A DNA stretch of 28,638 nucleotides from Planctomycetaceae bacterium UBA4655 (GCA_002405515.1 DHLZ01000293.1:1-28638); one strand, 5' to 3'. Shown: positions 7,808 to 16,927, numbered from the stretch's first letter. Numbers and translations: made by a program. Notes: generated by a model from the sequence alone, not told the origin.

Positions 7808-9247
7808 TCACCGCGAGGCCCTCGGGAGCGTGAGCATCCGGGCCTTCCATGCCGGCTCGAAGCGATCGAGCGGCATGCCGACGAGCGCCTCGAACTGCCG
7901 CACCGGATCGGATGCCGCGGCCGGCTGGACCATCCGTCGCAAGGCGGCCCGGTCGAGCACCGGCTCGAGCACCGCGACGTGGACCGCCAGCCCCCAGGCG
8001 ACCAGATACGCCCGCTCGCTGGCCTCCCGTTTGGCATGATGGCCGACGAGGAAGGAATCTCCTCCAGACCGGAGCACCTCCGCCAGCAGCGGGCCCGACG
8101 ACGAGGCCAGCAGCAGCCGCAGCGGCTCCAGGCGGGCCGCCTCGGCCGCGTCGAGCCTCAGATCCCCCACCTCGAGCACCGCGGTCTCGAACACCTGCGC
8201 GAGCCCCTCGTCGAGCCAGACCGGCAGCGAGACGTTCCGCTCGACCGATTCCGCGAGCCGGTGGGCGTGCGCGTGCCATGCCTCGTGGGCGAGCCTCTCG
8301 TGAAACCGCTTCCGCACAAGGTCGAGCCGCTGGATGTTGCCGCGGCGGGCCGAGGCGATCCGGCTGGCGTCCTCGCTGTGCTCCCGCTCGTGCCGTGCGC
8401 GGGCCCGGCGGACGATCTCGGCCCGCTGCGCGGCGGGAATGCCCTGATGCTCGAGCCGCTTCGTCAGCTCACGCAGCAGCGGCTCGATGCCGCGATCCTG
8501 TTCGGCAATCGCGATGTCTGCCGCCGCGAGCGACTCGCTCGCCCGTCCGTGCTCCTCGACGAGCATGGGGACGTCGCCTCCGGTGACCAGCAGCCGCTTC
8601 GCGGGCACGAAGATCGCCGGGTTTTCGACGGCGATGCCGAGCGACCGCTGCACCCCGCGATACTCCGCGTCGCTGCCGCAGATTCGCACGGCGAGCGTTT
8701 TCACCCCTTCGACCGGCAGCAGCATCTCGAACGCCGCGAAAAGCTGCTCGAGCCGGACGATCGTCTCGCGGGTGAGCGGATCGGCCGCGGAGCTCTCGAG
8801 CGAAAACGACTCGCCGTCGTATCGCAGCCGGCCGGTGTCGGCATCCCGCGACAGCCGCACCGCGGCCTCGGCCCGGATTCTCTCCGATCCGCGGTCGCGA
8901 AACTCCCGGATCCTGGCGGCGAGTTCGTCTCGCTCCTTTGGCGGCAGCCGTTCGATCGACCGGACGCGATCCCGCCCCAGCGAGGGCCGCGCGACGAGAT
9001 ACATGCCTCGCCCGGGCCGCCGCACGACCTCCGTGAAGGCGATCGAATCTCCGTCCACCTCGTCGTCGAGAATGCCCTCGAGCGATCGTCCGTCGCTGAG
9101 TTCGACCCGCTCGAGCTTCCATGCCGACGACGACAAGGCCGCGGCCGGCTCGGCGGCCGACGCGACCGCCGCCAGCACCACGAGGCCGAGCACTGGAACC
9201 ACCCGCTGCACTTGGGGACCGGCCGGGAGCGGGGTGAGCGTGCTCAC
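7808..9247 (-). CDS. Secreted HExxH metallopeptidase-like protein (DUF1570-like)
   Basis: The product is about 479 aa. A hydrophobic export signal (VVPVLGLVVLAAVASAAEP) is followed by a short beta-rich module (RVELSDGRSLEGIL) and a middle domain of unknown type. The zinc-site motif HEAWH (321-325) and the following WLDEGLAQVFE (Glu347) match the gluzincin pattern HExxH...E seen in planctomycete DUF1570 proteins. Whether it is an active protease is not shown. The start is GTG 9247, which overlaps the xylA stop by 4 bp (GTGA); the frame stays open further upstream only as xylA antisense. Coupling to xylA suggests co-expression, though no functional link is evident. Confidence 0.82.
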   Translation of the reverse strand: MSTLTPLPAGPQVQRVVPVLGLVVLAAVASAAEPAAALSSSAWKLERVELSDGRSLEGILDDEVDGDSIAFTEVVRRPGRGMYLVARPSLGRDRVRSIERLPPKERDELAARIREFRDRGSERIRAEAAVRLSRDADTGRLRYDGESFSLESSAADPLTRETIVRLEQLFAAFEMLLPVEGVKTLAVRICGSDAEYRGVQRSLGIAVENPAIFVPAKRLLVTGGDVPMLVEEHGRASESLAAADIAIAEQDRGIEPLLRELTKRLEHQGIPAAQRAEIVRRARARHEREHSEDASRIASARRGNIQRLDLVRKRFHERLAHEAWHAHAHRLAESVERNVSLPVWLDEGLAQVFETAVLEVGDLRLDAAEAARLEPLRLLLASSSGPLLAEVLRSGGDSFLVGHHAKREASERAYLVAWGLAVHVAVLEPVLDRAALRRMVQPAAASDPVRQFEALVGMPLDRFEPAWKARMLTLPRASR

Positions 9248-10569
9248 CCGGCGACGTAGCGGTTCAGGACGTTCTCGAAGAGCTCCTGGCGGCCGCTGGC
9301 CACTTCGGGGCCTGGCCCCATGCCGATCGCCGCCTGGGCGAGCGACTTGAACGACTCGCCGCCCGATTCGATCCGCTTTCCGAGTTCGGAGGACCATGTG
9401 GCATACCGCTCCTCGACGAGCTTCTGGATCGCGGCGTCGGCACGCATCGCCGCCGCGATTTCCAGCCCCCTGGCGAACGCGTCCATCCCGCCGATGTGGG
9501 CGTGGAAGAGATCGACCGGGTCGCAGCTCTCACGGCGGACCTTCGCGTCGAAGTTCACGCCTCCCGGCGCGAGCCCGCCGTACTTCAGGATCGTGTACAT
9601 GATCTGCGTCGTCAAATAGATGTTCGTCGGAAACTGGTCGGTGTCCCAGCCGACGAGCGTGTCGCCCGTGTTCGCGTCGATCGACCCCAGGAAGCCCTGC
9701 AGCCCGGCGTATTCCAGCTCGTGCTGCATCTCGTGGCCGGCGAGCGTCGCGTGGTTGGTCTCGATGTTCATCTTCACGTGCCGTTCGAGGCCGTAGGTCC
9801 GCAGGAAGTTGATGCAGGTGGCCACGTCGAAGTCGTACTGGTGCTTCATCGGCTCCCGCGGCTTCGGCTCGAAATAGAACTGGCCGGTGAAGCCGATCTC
9901 CCTGGCGTGATCGACCGCCATCCGCATGAACGTGCCGAGGTGGTCGAGTTCCCGCTTCATGTCGGTGTTCCAGAGACACTGGTAGCCCTCGCGGCCGCCC
10001 CAGAAGACGTAGCCCGCGCCGCCGAGCTCGTGGGTCACCTCCATCGCCTTCTTCACCTGCGCCGCGGCGTAGGCGAAGACGCGGGCATCGGGGCTCGTCG
10101 CGGCGCCCTGCATGTAGCGGGGATGGCTGAAGAGGTTGGCCGTGCCCCAGAGCAGCCGTATCCCGGTGCGGTCCTGGTGTTCCTTCAGCCGCTTCGCGAC
10201 GGCTTCGAGGTTCGCGTTGGACTCCGCGAGTGTCGCCCCTTCCGGGGCCACGTCGCGGTCGTGGAAGCAGTAGAACGGGGCCCCCAGCTTCTCCATGAAT
10301 TCGAAGCCGACCGCCACGCGGTCGATCGCGGCGTCGAGCGAGTCGCCCCCGCGTTCCCAGGGCCGCCGCATGGTGCCGGGGCCGAAGGGGTCGCTGCCCG
10401 TCCCGCGAAACGTGTGCCACCAGGAGACGGCGAAGCGAAAGTGCTCCCGCATCGGCTTGCCTTCGACGATCTTGTCGGCGTCGTAGTGCCGGAAGGCGAG
10501 CATGCTCGTCGCCTTCGGTCCTTCGTAGCGGATCCTGCCGATTCCCTTGAACGCTTCTGTCGTCGCCAT
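9244..10569 (-). CDS. xylA: Xylose isomerase (XylA)
   Basis: Converts D-xylose to D-xylulose (and glucose to fructose) in the cytoplasm with two divalent metals. The 441-aa length fits the class II enzymes. Motifs include SWWHTFRGTGSDPFG, the catalytic histidine in FYCFHDRDVAPEG, metal ligands in FEPKPREPMKHQYDFD and NIETNHATLAGHEMQHE, and the conserved SIDANTGD and GWDTDQFPTN. ATG 10569 has AAGGAG 8 nt upstream; the very long frame extending further is antisense to pyk. No xylulokinase or xylose transporter is adjacent; the downstream partner is instead the secreted HExxH protein. It diverges from pyk across a 216-bp intergenic region. Confidence 0.97.
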   Translation of the reverse strand: MATTEAFKGIGRIRYEGPKATSMLAFRHYDADKIVEGKPMREHFRFAVSWWHTFRGTGSDPFGPGTMRRPWERGGDSLDAAIDRVAVGFEFMEKLGAPFYCFHDRDVAPEGATLAESNANLEAVAKRLKEHQDRTGIRLLWGTANLFSHPRYMQGAATSPDARVFAYAAAQVKKAMEVTHELGGAGYVFWGGREGYQCLWNTDMKRELDHLGTFMRMAVDHAREIGFTGQFYFEPKPREPMKHQYDFDVATCINFLRTYGLERHVKMNIETNHATLAGHEMQHELEYAGLQGFLGSIDANTGDTLVGWDTDQFPTNIYLTTQIMYTILKYGGLAPGGVNFDAKVRRESCDPVDLFHAHIGGMDAFARGLEIAAAMRADAAIQKLVEERYATWSSELGKRIESGGESFKSLAQAAIGMGPGPEVASGRQELFENVLNRYVAG

Positions 10570-10785
10570 CGAATGCTCCTTGATTGACGGTGTCCGATCC
10601 GGGCGTCGGCATCTGCCGCGTCGGGTCGGGACGCAGGGCCGAACCGGTTCGTCGTGGCGACAGGTATACCGCGGCCGGCGGCGTTTGTCGCGGGTGCCGC
10701 CGCCGCCGCGGCCACGGTACGCTCCCATCGTGGTACGATCTGGTTGCCGAAACGCCCCCCGTTCGCGATCGGAAGGATCCGCGCC
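10570..10785. promoter_or_regulatory. Divergent xylA/pyk intergenic region
   Basis: This 216-bp gap must hold the promoters of both xylA (minus) and pyk (plus). TGGTACGAT at 10731-10739 resembles a -10 element for pyk but has no recognisable -35 partner, so the exact promoter is uncertain. Shine-Dalgarno sequences are clear on both sides (AAGGAG for xylA, GGAAGGAT for pyk). No operator palindrome was found. Confidence 0.35.
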
Positions 10786-12294
10786 ATGACGAACACCGCA
10801 CCATCGTTTCCCGAAATCGTCCGCACGAAAATCGTCGCGACGCTCGGTCCTGCCTCGAGGGGCGAGGCGGTTCTCCACGGGCTGGTGGAGGCGGGCGTGG
10901 ACGTCTTCCGGCTCAACATGGCCCACGGCTCGATGGGAGAGCACGAGGAGTCGCTCGATCGGATTCGCCGCGTGTCGAGCGAACTCGGCAGGCCGGTGGG
11001 CGTGCTCGCGGACCTGGCCGGCCCCAAGATCCGGCTCGGGGAACTGCCCGGCGGCTCCATGGAATGCCTGGAGGGGGCGATCCTGCGTTTCGTGCGGGGC
11101 ACGGAGTCGCGGCACCCGGAAGAGCTCACGACGACCTACGCTTCGCTCGTCGACGAGCTCGCCGTCGGTGACTCGGTGATGCTCGCCGACGGCACGATCA
11201 GCCTCGTCGTCGAGGAGCGGCACTCCGACTGGGCCCGCTGCAAAGTCGTGCAGGGGGGAGTGGTCCGCAGTCGGCAGGGGGTGAACCTGCCCGGCGTGAA
11301 GCTCTCGGTGGCGGCGATGAGCCCCGCCGACTGGCAGCATGCCGAATGGGCCGCCGCGCAGGGCATCGATTTCGTGAGCCTGTCGTTCGTCCGCAGCGCC
11401 GTCGAGGTGAAGCTGCTCAAGGAGCTGCTTCGCACCCGCGGCTCCGTGGCCCGGGTCGTCGCGAAGATCGAGAAGCGGGAGGCGATCGAAAACCTCGACT
11501 CCATCGTCGATGCCGCCGACGCCGTGATGGTGGCCCGCGGCGACCTCGGCGTGGAGACCGACGTCGCGAGCATCCCGATGGTGCAGAAGCGGATCATCCG
11601 CGCCTGCCAGCGGTATCAGAAGCCGGTCATCGTGGCGACGCAGATGCTCGACAGCATGCAGCACGCCCGGCGGCCGACGAGGGCCGAGACGACCGACGTC
11701 GCCAATGCGATCCTCGACGGCGCCGATGCCTGCATGCTCTCCGGCGAGACGGCCATCGGCGAGCACCCGAGGCTCGTGGTCGAGATGATGCGGCGGATCG
11801 CGAAGGAGACCGAGCGGCAGTACCTCGCCGACCGTTGGCGGTATCTCGACGGCCGGTTCGCGGCCCAGCGGGGCGCCGCCGGAATCCCCGTGCAGGAATT
11901 TCTGCCCGCCCCCGAATTCCTCGTCGAGGGGCTCCACCCGATCACGCAGGCGGTCGTCGATGCCGCCAGCCGGATCGCGGCCGAGCTCGACGCGAAGCTC
12001 GTGGTCGTGGCGAGCAAGACGGGCGTCACCGCGATCGCCCGCTCGAAGCGACGGGGGGCTGTGCCCACCGTCGGGCTCTCCGACAGCGCCGCGACGCTCC
12101 GTCAGATGGCGCTCTACTGGGGGGTGACGCCGCTGGCGACGATTCCCAGCGGCGACACGCTCGACCTCCTCGAGCACGTGAGCCAATGGGGGCTGCGGGC
12201 GGGCCGGCTCCAGCGTGGGGACCGGATTTTGCTGGTGGCGGGTTCCGGTTTCGGAACCGGAGGACACAATATGGCCCTGGTCCACGAGGTTTAA
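10786..12294 (+). CDS. pyk: Pyruvate kinase
   Basis: Catalyses phosphoenolpyruvate plus ADP to pyruvate plus ATP, the last step of glycolysis. The 502-aa product starts with the typical RTKIVATLGPAS, then FRLNMAHGS, LADLAGPKIRLGEL, the signature IEKREAIENLDSIVDAADAVMVARGDLGVE, IVATQMLDSM and DACMLSGETAIGEHP; the C-terminal allosteric domain follows. The longer frame from 10654 adds low-complexity residues unlike the family, and ATG 10786 has GGAAGGAT upstream, so the shorter form is chosen. Four 13-bp repeats separate it from argG; a common transcript is plausible because no terminator lies between. Confidence 0.97.
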   Translation: MTNTAPSFPEIVRTKIVATLGPASRGEAVLHGLVEAGVDVFRLNMAHGSMGEHEESLDRIRRVSSELGRPVGVLADLAGPKIRLGELPGGSMECLEGAILRFVRGTESRHPEELTTTYASLVDELAVGDSVMLADGTISLVVEERHSDWARCKVVQGGVVRSRQGVNLPGVKLSVAAMSPADWQHAEWAAAQGIDFVSLSFVRSAVEVKLLKELLRTRGSVARVVAKIEKREAIENLDSIVDAADAVMVARGDLGVETDVASIPMVQKRIIRACQRYQKPVIVATQMLDSMQHARRPTRAETTDVANAILDGADACMLSGETAIGEHPRLVVEMMRRIAKETERQYLADRWRYLDGRFAAQRGAAGIPVQEFLPAPEFLVEGLHPITQAVVDAASRIAAELDAKLVVVASKTGVTAIARSKRRGAVPTVGLSDSAATLRQMALYWGVTPLATIPSGDTLDLLEHVSQWGLRAGRLQRGDRILLVAGSGFGTGGHNMALVHEV

Positions 12295-12301
12295 GAGGTC
12301 G

Positions 12302-12353
12302 CATCAGGGCAATCCATCAGGGCAATCCATCAGGGCAATCCATCAGGGCAATC
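12302..12353. repeat. 13-bp perfect tandem repeat, four copies, abutting the argG start
   Basis: Four identical copies of catcagggcaatc fill the pyk-argG gap and end 1 bp before the argG ATG. The AGGG of the last copy occupies the ribosome-binding position, so each unit carries the same weak Shine-Dalgarno-like core. A change in copy number would alter leader length without touching either coding region. Confidence 0.97.
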
Positions 12354-12354
12354 C

Positions 12355-13572
12355 ATGAAGAAGAAGTGCGTGCTGGCGTATTCGGGTGGGCTCGACACGA
12401 GCGTCATCCTCGGCTGGCTCATCGAGCAGGGCTACGACGTGATCGCGGTCTATGTGGACCTCGGGCAGCCCTGCGAGGACCGGCAGGCGATCCTGAAAAA
12501 GGCCCGCGACTGCGGCGCCGTCGAGTCGCTCATCGTGGACGTTCGCGAAGAGCTCTGCCGCGACTTCGCCTTCCCGGTGATGCAGTGGCAGGCCCGCTAC
12601 GAGGGCACCTACCTGCTCGGCACGTCGATCGCCCGACCCCTCATCAGCAAGGTCTGCGTGGAGATCGCCAGAAGCCGAGGGGCGACGGTGTTCGCGCACG
12701 GAGCCACCGGCAAGGGGAACGACCAGTGCCGCTTCCAACTCGCGGCCGTCGCGATCGACCCCTCGATCGAGATCCTCGCTCCCTGGCGGATCCGGGAGTT
12801 CCGGGAGCGGTTCCCGGGGCGGACGGAGCTGCTCGACTTCTGTGCCGAGAAGAACATCCCCGTGAAGGCCTCGAAGGGAAAGCCGTACAGCTCCGACGAG
12901 AACTGCCTCCACACGAGCTACGAGGCCGGGCTGCTCGAGGAGCTCTCGACCGACGGCCTCTCGCTGGTCGATTTCGGGATGACCGTCTCGCCCCAGGCCG
13001 CTCCCGAGGCGGTGGAGACGGTGACGATCGAGTTCGAGCACGGCGTGCCGACGACGGTGAACGGCCGGCGGATGGCGTCCCACGAGATCGTGCTCGCCCT
13101 CAACGAGATCGGCGGCCGCAACGGCGTCGGCAGGATCGACATCGTGGAGAACCGGTTCGTCGGCATGAAGAGCCGCGGGGTCTACGAGGCCCCCGGGATG
13201 ACCCTGCTCTACGAGGCCCACCGTCTCGTTGAGCAGATGACGCTCGACCGGGACCTCGTCCACCTTCGGGACGGCATCAGCCCGGTCGTCGCGGAGGCCG
13301 TCTACTACGGTTTCTGGTACTGCGCGAAGATGGACGCCCTGCTGGCCTTCATCCGCGAGGCGCAGAAGCCGGTGACCGGGAGCGTGTCGCTCAACCTCTA
13401 CAAGGGCAACGTCATGGTCAAGGACCGGCAGAGCCCGCAGAGCCTCTACGACGCCGCGATCGCCTCGATGGAGGGCTGCGGCAGCAGCTACGACCAGACC
13501 GACGCCGAGGGTTTCCTGCGGATCATGGGCGTGCCACTGGCGGTGCAGGCCCGCGTGCGGCCGAGGGGCTGA
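12355..13572 (+). CDS. argG: Argininosuccinate synthase (ArgG)
   Basis: ATP-dependent condensation of citrulline and aspartate to argininosuccinate in arginine synthesis. The 405-aa length is normal. The N-terminal PP-loop AYSGGLDTSVILGWL binds ATP; HGATGKGNDQCRFQL, APWRIREF, KPYSSDENCLHTSYE and the C-terminal TGSVSLNLYKGNV are all family hallmarks. The start is unambiguous, directly after the 13-bp repeats, with only AGGG as a ribosome-binding site. argH is not in the window. A membrane protein gene follows 31 bp downstream. Confidence 0.97.
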   Translation: MKKKCVLAYSGGLDTSVILGWLIEQGYDVIAVYVDLGQPCEDRQAILKKARDCGAVESLIVDVREELCRDFAFPVMQWQARYEGTYLLGTSIARPLISKVCVEIARSRGATVFAHGATGKGNDQCRFQLAAVAIDPSIEILAPWRIREFRERFPGRTELLDFCAEKNIPVKASKGKPYSSDENCLHTSYEAGLLEELSTDGLSLVDFGMTVSPQAAPEAVETVTIEFEHGVPTTVNGRRMASHEIVLALNEIGGRNGVGRIDIVENRFVGMKSRGVYEAPGMTLLYEAHRLVEQMTLDRDLVHLRDGISPVVAEAVYYGFWYCAKMDALLAFIREAQKPVTGSVSLNLYKGNVMVKDRQSPQSLYDAAIASMEGCGSSYDQTDAEGFLRIMGVPLAVQARVRPRG

Positions 13573-13603
13573 TCCGCCCGCCACGAAGCACCCGCCACGA
13601 CCT

Positions 13604-14743
13604 ATGCGATCGTTCATTCGCGGATTCGTGGCTGCCGTGAAGGTGGGGCTGAGGCGGCCTGCGTCGGCGGTGGCCTGCGTCGGCGGATTCGTCGCGGGCC
13701 TGGCCTTCGCCCGCGGTGGCGGAGCGATCGGCACGACGGGCGACGAGAACATCGTCGGCGGCCTGCTCGCGGTCGCGTCGCTCGGTGAACTCCCGACCGA
13801 CCTCCTCGCGTTTGGGGGCCGCTGCGGGCTCGGGGTGCGGCCGCCGGTCGAGGCGGTCACGTGGGCGGCGGCCCGGTCGCTCTTCCCTCTTCTCGGCGTG
13901 GCCGTGGCGGCGAGCGTCGGCCCGCAGCTCGACGCCGGCAGCCTCACGGCGGTCGTGACTGCGATCATCGCGACCGCGTGCGTGCAGGCCGCCGTGCACG
14001 CCGGGGGAGCGCGTGGTTCGGAACCGGCCACGGCGGCCCTTCTCGTGGCGACAGCGGCCGCAGGGGCGGCGTGGGCGGGGCTTCCGAGGGCGTGGCTCGC
14101 GGTCGGCTGGGCGACTGCGGCCCTGGCGGCTGGATATTTCTCATGGATCACAACGGCGAAGGAGCGGCTCACCTGCTCCCGTGGCCGCGGGCGGACGGTC
14201 TGGCTCTGGCCGCTGCCGTCACAAGGTCGGCTGCGGCCGACGATGACGGCGGCGGCGATGCTGCTTGGGATTTCGGGGATGGCGGTGTGGCTCGTGCCGC
14301 AGCCGCCGCTCGAGAAACGGTATGCGGCTGTCGCGGCCGCGGTCTTCATCGCGGTTGCCGTCCCGCAGATGACGCTCGGCGACGGCGGTCTCGACCGCTC
14401 CGGTTGGACGGCCGTGTTTCTCCCGATGGCGCGATCGTTCCGAATCGGTTCGACCTGGCCCCCCGCCGGCAGGATCGCCATCGGTCACGTGGCGCTGTTC
14501 GCGTGGCCGCTCGTCGTGGCCGGTGTGCTCACGATTCGGCTGCCGGGCGCGGCGGCCGCCATGGCCACGGCGGCCGCCGTTCTCCTCCTGCCGGCCGCGG
14601 TCGCCGGGGCGATGGCGACCTGGATGGGTCGGTCTGGCATCGCGGCGGAGACGACGCTCGCCACGGTGCTCGTCGTTTTCGCGGCGGCGTGCCTCTGGAC
14701 CGGACCGTTCTGGGGAGAAGCTGCCCGCTTTTTCCCGATCTGA
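13604..14743 (+). CDS. Polytopic membrane protein of unknown function
   Basis: A 379-aa, very Ala/Val/Leu-rich protein with roughly nine or ten hydrophobic helices and a short charged loop (ITTAKERLTCSRGRGR, near residue 185). No family was recognised. The frame is supported by continuous hydrophobic periodicity and its position on the strand of its neighbours. There is no good Shine-Dalgarno sequence before ATG 13604; the leader contains a direct repeat (cccgccacga at 13577 and 13591). A 16-bp out-of-frame duplication lies within codons 18-28, so the N-terminus may not be ancestral. A competing antisense frame covers the same DNA but gives an Arg/Pro/Thr-rich product without recognisable domains. 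Confidence 0.68.
   Translation: MRSFIRGFVAAVKVGLRRPASAVACVGGFVAGLAFARGGGAIGTTGDENIVGGLLAVASLGELPTDLLAFGGRCGLGVRPPVEAVTWAAARSLFPLLGVAVAASVGPQLDAGSLTAVVTAIIATACVQAAVHAGGARGSEPATAALLVATAAAGAAWAGLPRAWLAVGWATAALAAGYFSWITTAKERLTCSRGRGRTVWLWPLPSQGRLRPTMTAAAMLLGISGMAVWLVPQPPLEKRYAAVAAAVFIAVAVPQMTLGDGGLDRSGWTAVFLPMARSFRIGSTWPPAGRIAIGHVALFAWPLVVAGVLTIRLPGAAAAMATAAAVLLLPAAVAGAMATWMGRSGIAAETTLATVLVVFAAACLWTGPFWGEAARFFPI
13656..13686. repeat. 16-bp tandem duplication inside the membrane protein gene
   Basis: ggcctgcgtcggcgg occurs at 13656-13670 and 13672-13686. The 16-bp period is not a multiple of three, so the two copies are read in different frames (RPASAV and ACVGGF). Confidence 0.8.
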
Positions 14744-14824
14744 CGGCCCGAGAATCGATGTTGAGCCCCGGGGAGGCAGATGCGACACTCTCTCCCTGTT
14801 CGTCAATCCAAGGGAGTCTTCGTC

Positions 14825-16864
14825 GTGAACGGAATCATCCACGTCCGGACGGTCTGCCTCGCCATCGCCGCTTTCGCCGCCGCTGCGGCCCTCGACGCAG
14901 GGGAGCCCGCGTTCATCCCGAGCGAGCGGATCCTTCCCGGCACGACCCGGCTCTGGGTGAGCATCCGGGAGCCCGACGCCGTGCGGGCAGGCTTCAACAA
15001 GACGCAGATCGGCAAGCTGCTGCAGGACCCGGCGATGCAGCCGTTCGTGAAGAGCTTTCGGGAGCAGCTGCGAAGTTCCGGCCGGCAGCGGCTGAAGAAG
15101 CTGGGGCTGACGCTCGAGGACCTGGAAAAGATCCCCGCCGGCGAGCTTGCAATCGCCTGCGTCGAGCCCAGGAAAGACGTTGCCGCCATCGTGCTGCTCG
15201 TCGATGCCACGGACAACGAGCGGAGCCTCGCCGCCCTCATCGAGCAGTTGGCTGACCGGATCGGAAAACAGGGGGGCCGCAGGCTGCCACCGGTCGCCGC
15301 GACGCCCGAACTGGTCGCCTTCGAACTGCCCGCCGATCCGGCCGACCACAGCGGCAAGCCCGAGTTCGCGGCCTTCGCCTCCCGCGGGTCGGCGCTCGTC
15401 ATTGGCGACGACGTGTCGGTGGTCACCGAAGCGTTCACCCGGCTCTCCAAGGGGAGGCCGGATTCGATGGAGTCGCTTCCCGCCTTCCGCCCCGTGATGG
15501 AACGAACCGCGAAGGGTCTTCCGGCGGGCCGTGCTGCGGTCCGTTGGTACGTCGATCCGCTGAAGTACGCCGGGCTCATGGAAACGGTCCGCAACAACCG
15601 TGAAAGGGCGCTGCCGCGGACCGGCGGGAAGAACAAGTCGGCCGAGGATCAGCGAGACCGACGCGTGGACGTGCTCCTCCGAAACGGCTTCGACTGCATC
15701 CTCGGCGCCGGCGGGCATGTGGTCTTCGACGCCGGCAGCAACGAAGTGCTGCATCACTCCCTCGTCTACGCGCCCCCGCTTCCTGGACGCGAGCCATTCG
15801 GCACGGACAGATTCAACTCGTCTGCGAGGATGCTGCGGTTCCCAAACACCGCCGCGATCGACCCGCCCGACTGGGTGCCGAAGGACGTCGCCCGCTGGAC
15901 GGCGTTTGAATGGGACATGAAGACGGCCTTCAAGAACGCCGAGCCGATCGTGGATGACATGGTGGGTACGCCCGGCGCCTTCGACGACATCGTCGTGACG
16001 CTCCGGGATGATACGGACGGCCCGCAGATCGAGGTCGAGCGGGACCTGATCGCCGCCCTCGGCACCCGCGTCGTCGTCCTCGGCGATCACGTGCACCCGA
16101 TCGACGCCGAGGCCGACAGGCTGCTCGTCGCGATCGAGGCCAAGGACGCCAAACTGCTCGCGGCCACCATCGACAAGAGCATGAAGTCGGAGCCCGACAT
16201 GCGGCGGCTCGAGCATGGCGGGCACGTGATCTGGGAACTCGTCGAGAAGGACGTCTCGCTTCCGAAGCTCGAGGTGGAGACGCCGGTCGGCAAGGTCGTC
16301 CACGAGGAGGACGGTGCCGGGGAGAGTCGTCGCGGCAGGCGAGACCGCCTCCGTGAACGTGAGGAACGATTGCTTCCGCATTCGGCCGTCACGGTCGCCC
16401 ACGGGCACCTTTTCATCGCTTCACACCTCGATTTTCTGCGGAGGGTGATCGACGCCTCGGGAGGGGCGGAAGCCCTCGCCGCATCGGCCGATTACAAGGC
16501 GGTCACGGCGGAGACGCGGAAGCTCTTCCCGTCGAGGACGGCGTTGCGGTCGTTCGGCCGCACGGAGGAGACGGCCCGCCCCACCTACGAGGCGATCAAG
16601 AACGGCTGGATGCCGAGTTCGAAGAGCCTGCTCGGGCAGATGCTCAACGCCATGCTCGCCGACGGCAAGCCGGGGTCGGTTCGCAAGCAGCGAATCGACG
16701 GATCGTCGTTGCCGGAATTCGACGTGGTGCGGAAATACTTCGGAACGACCGGCCTGTCGGTCGAGTCGACCGAGGACGGCTGGTTCGTGGGGGGCGTGGC
16801 CGTCGCCCGCTCCGCCAACGGAGAGCCGGAGGTCGCCCAGCGGGCGGCCGGCACGAGCCGGTAG
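14825..16864 (+). CDS. Large secreted protein of unknown function (DUF3352-like)
   Basis: About 679 aa. GTG 14825 is chosen because AGGGAG lies 8 nt upstream and it yields a clean export signal (VRTVCLAIAAFAAAAALDAG); an in-frame ATG at 14780 would add 15 residues and blur the signal. The mature part alternates short hydrophobic strands and charged helices (FIPSERILPGTTRLWVSI, ELAIACVEPRKDVAAIVLLVDA, FAAFASRGSALVIGDD), resembling planctomycete secreted proteins loosely placed in DUF3352. This family link is from memory of pattern, not a search. An Arg/Glu-rich linker (about residues 516-531) separates a C-terminal part. The likely site is the periplasm; no catalytic motif was seen. A hairpin terminator follows. 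Confidence 0.8.
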   Translation: MNGIIHVRTVCLAIAAFAAAAALDAGEPAFIPSERILPGTTRLWVSIREPDAVRAGFNKTQIGKLLQDPAMQPFVKSFREQLRSSGRQRLKKLGLTLEDLEKIPAGELAIACVEPRKDVAAIVLLVDATDNERSLAALIEQLADRIGKQGGRRLPPVAATPELVAFELPADPADHSGKPEFAAFASRGSALVIGDDVSVVTEAFTRLSKGRPDSMESLPAFRPVMERTAKGLPAGRAAVRWYVDPLKYAGLMETVRNNRERALPRTGGKNKSAEDQRDRRVDVLLRNGFDCILGAGGHVVFDAGSNEVLHHSLVYAPPLPGREPFGTDRFNSSARMLRFPNTAAIDPPDWVPKDVARWTAFEWDMKTAFKNAEPIVDDMVGTPGAFDDIVVTLRDDTDGPQIEVERDLIAALGTRVVVLGDHVHPIDAEADRLLVAIEAKDAKLLAATIDKSMKSEPDMRRLEHGGHVIWELVEKDVSLPKLEVETPVGKVVHEEDGAGESRRGRRDRLREREERLLPHSAVTVAHGHLFIASHLDFLRRVIDASGGAEALAASADYKAVTAETRKLFPSRTALRSFGRTEETARPTYEAIKNGWMPSSKSLLGQMLNAMLADGKPGSVRKQRIDGSSLPEFDVVRKYFGTTGLSVESTEDGWFVGGVAVARSANGEPEVAQRAAGTSR

Positions 16865-16892
16865 GGTCGCGAGCCGGCGACATGGCACGGGC

Positions 16893-16927
16893 AGCCCATC
16901 GCGGGCCTCTCGGGCCCGCGGGCTTTA
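16893..16927 (+). terminator. Hairpin terminator between convergent genes
   Basis: Arms agccc (16893-16897) and gcgggcc (16901-16907) pair with ggcccgc (16913-16919) and gggct (16920-16924), leaving a 5-nt loop and a 3-nt bulge, followed by a short T run (ttta). It lies 29 bp after the secreted protein stop. The weak T tract lowers confidence. Confidence 0.6.

Noticed and set aside
10654..10785. Upstream extension of pyk
   Set aside because: Low-complexity residues unlike pyruvate kinases; ATG 10786 has a good ribosome-binding site.
10570..12285. Long N-terminal extension of xylA
   Set aside because: Antisense to pyk; ATG 10569 has a strong Shine-Dalgarno sequence and the family N-terminus.
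12302..12353. CRISPR array
   Set aside because: Repeats are contiguous with no spacers; the same holds for 23619-23666.
12343..14481. Antisense frame of 712 codons over argG and the membrane protein gene
   Set aside because: Covers argG, which is certain; the product has no domains and biased composition.
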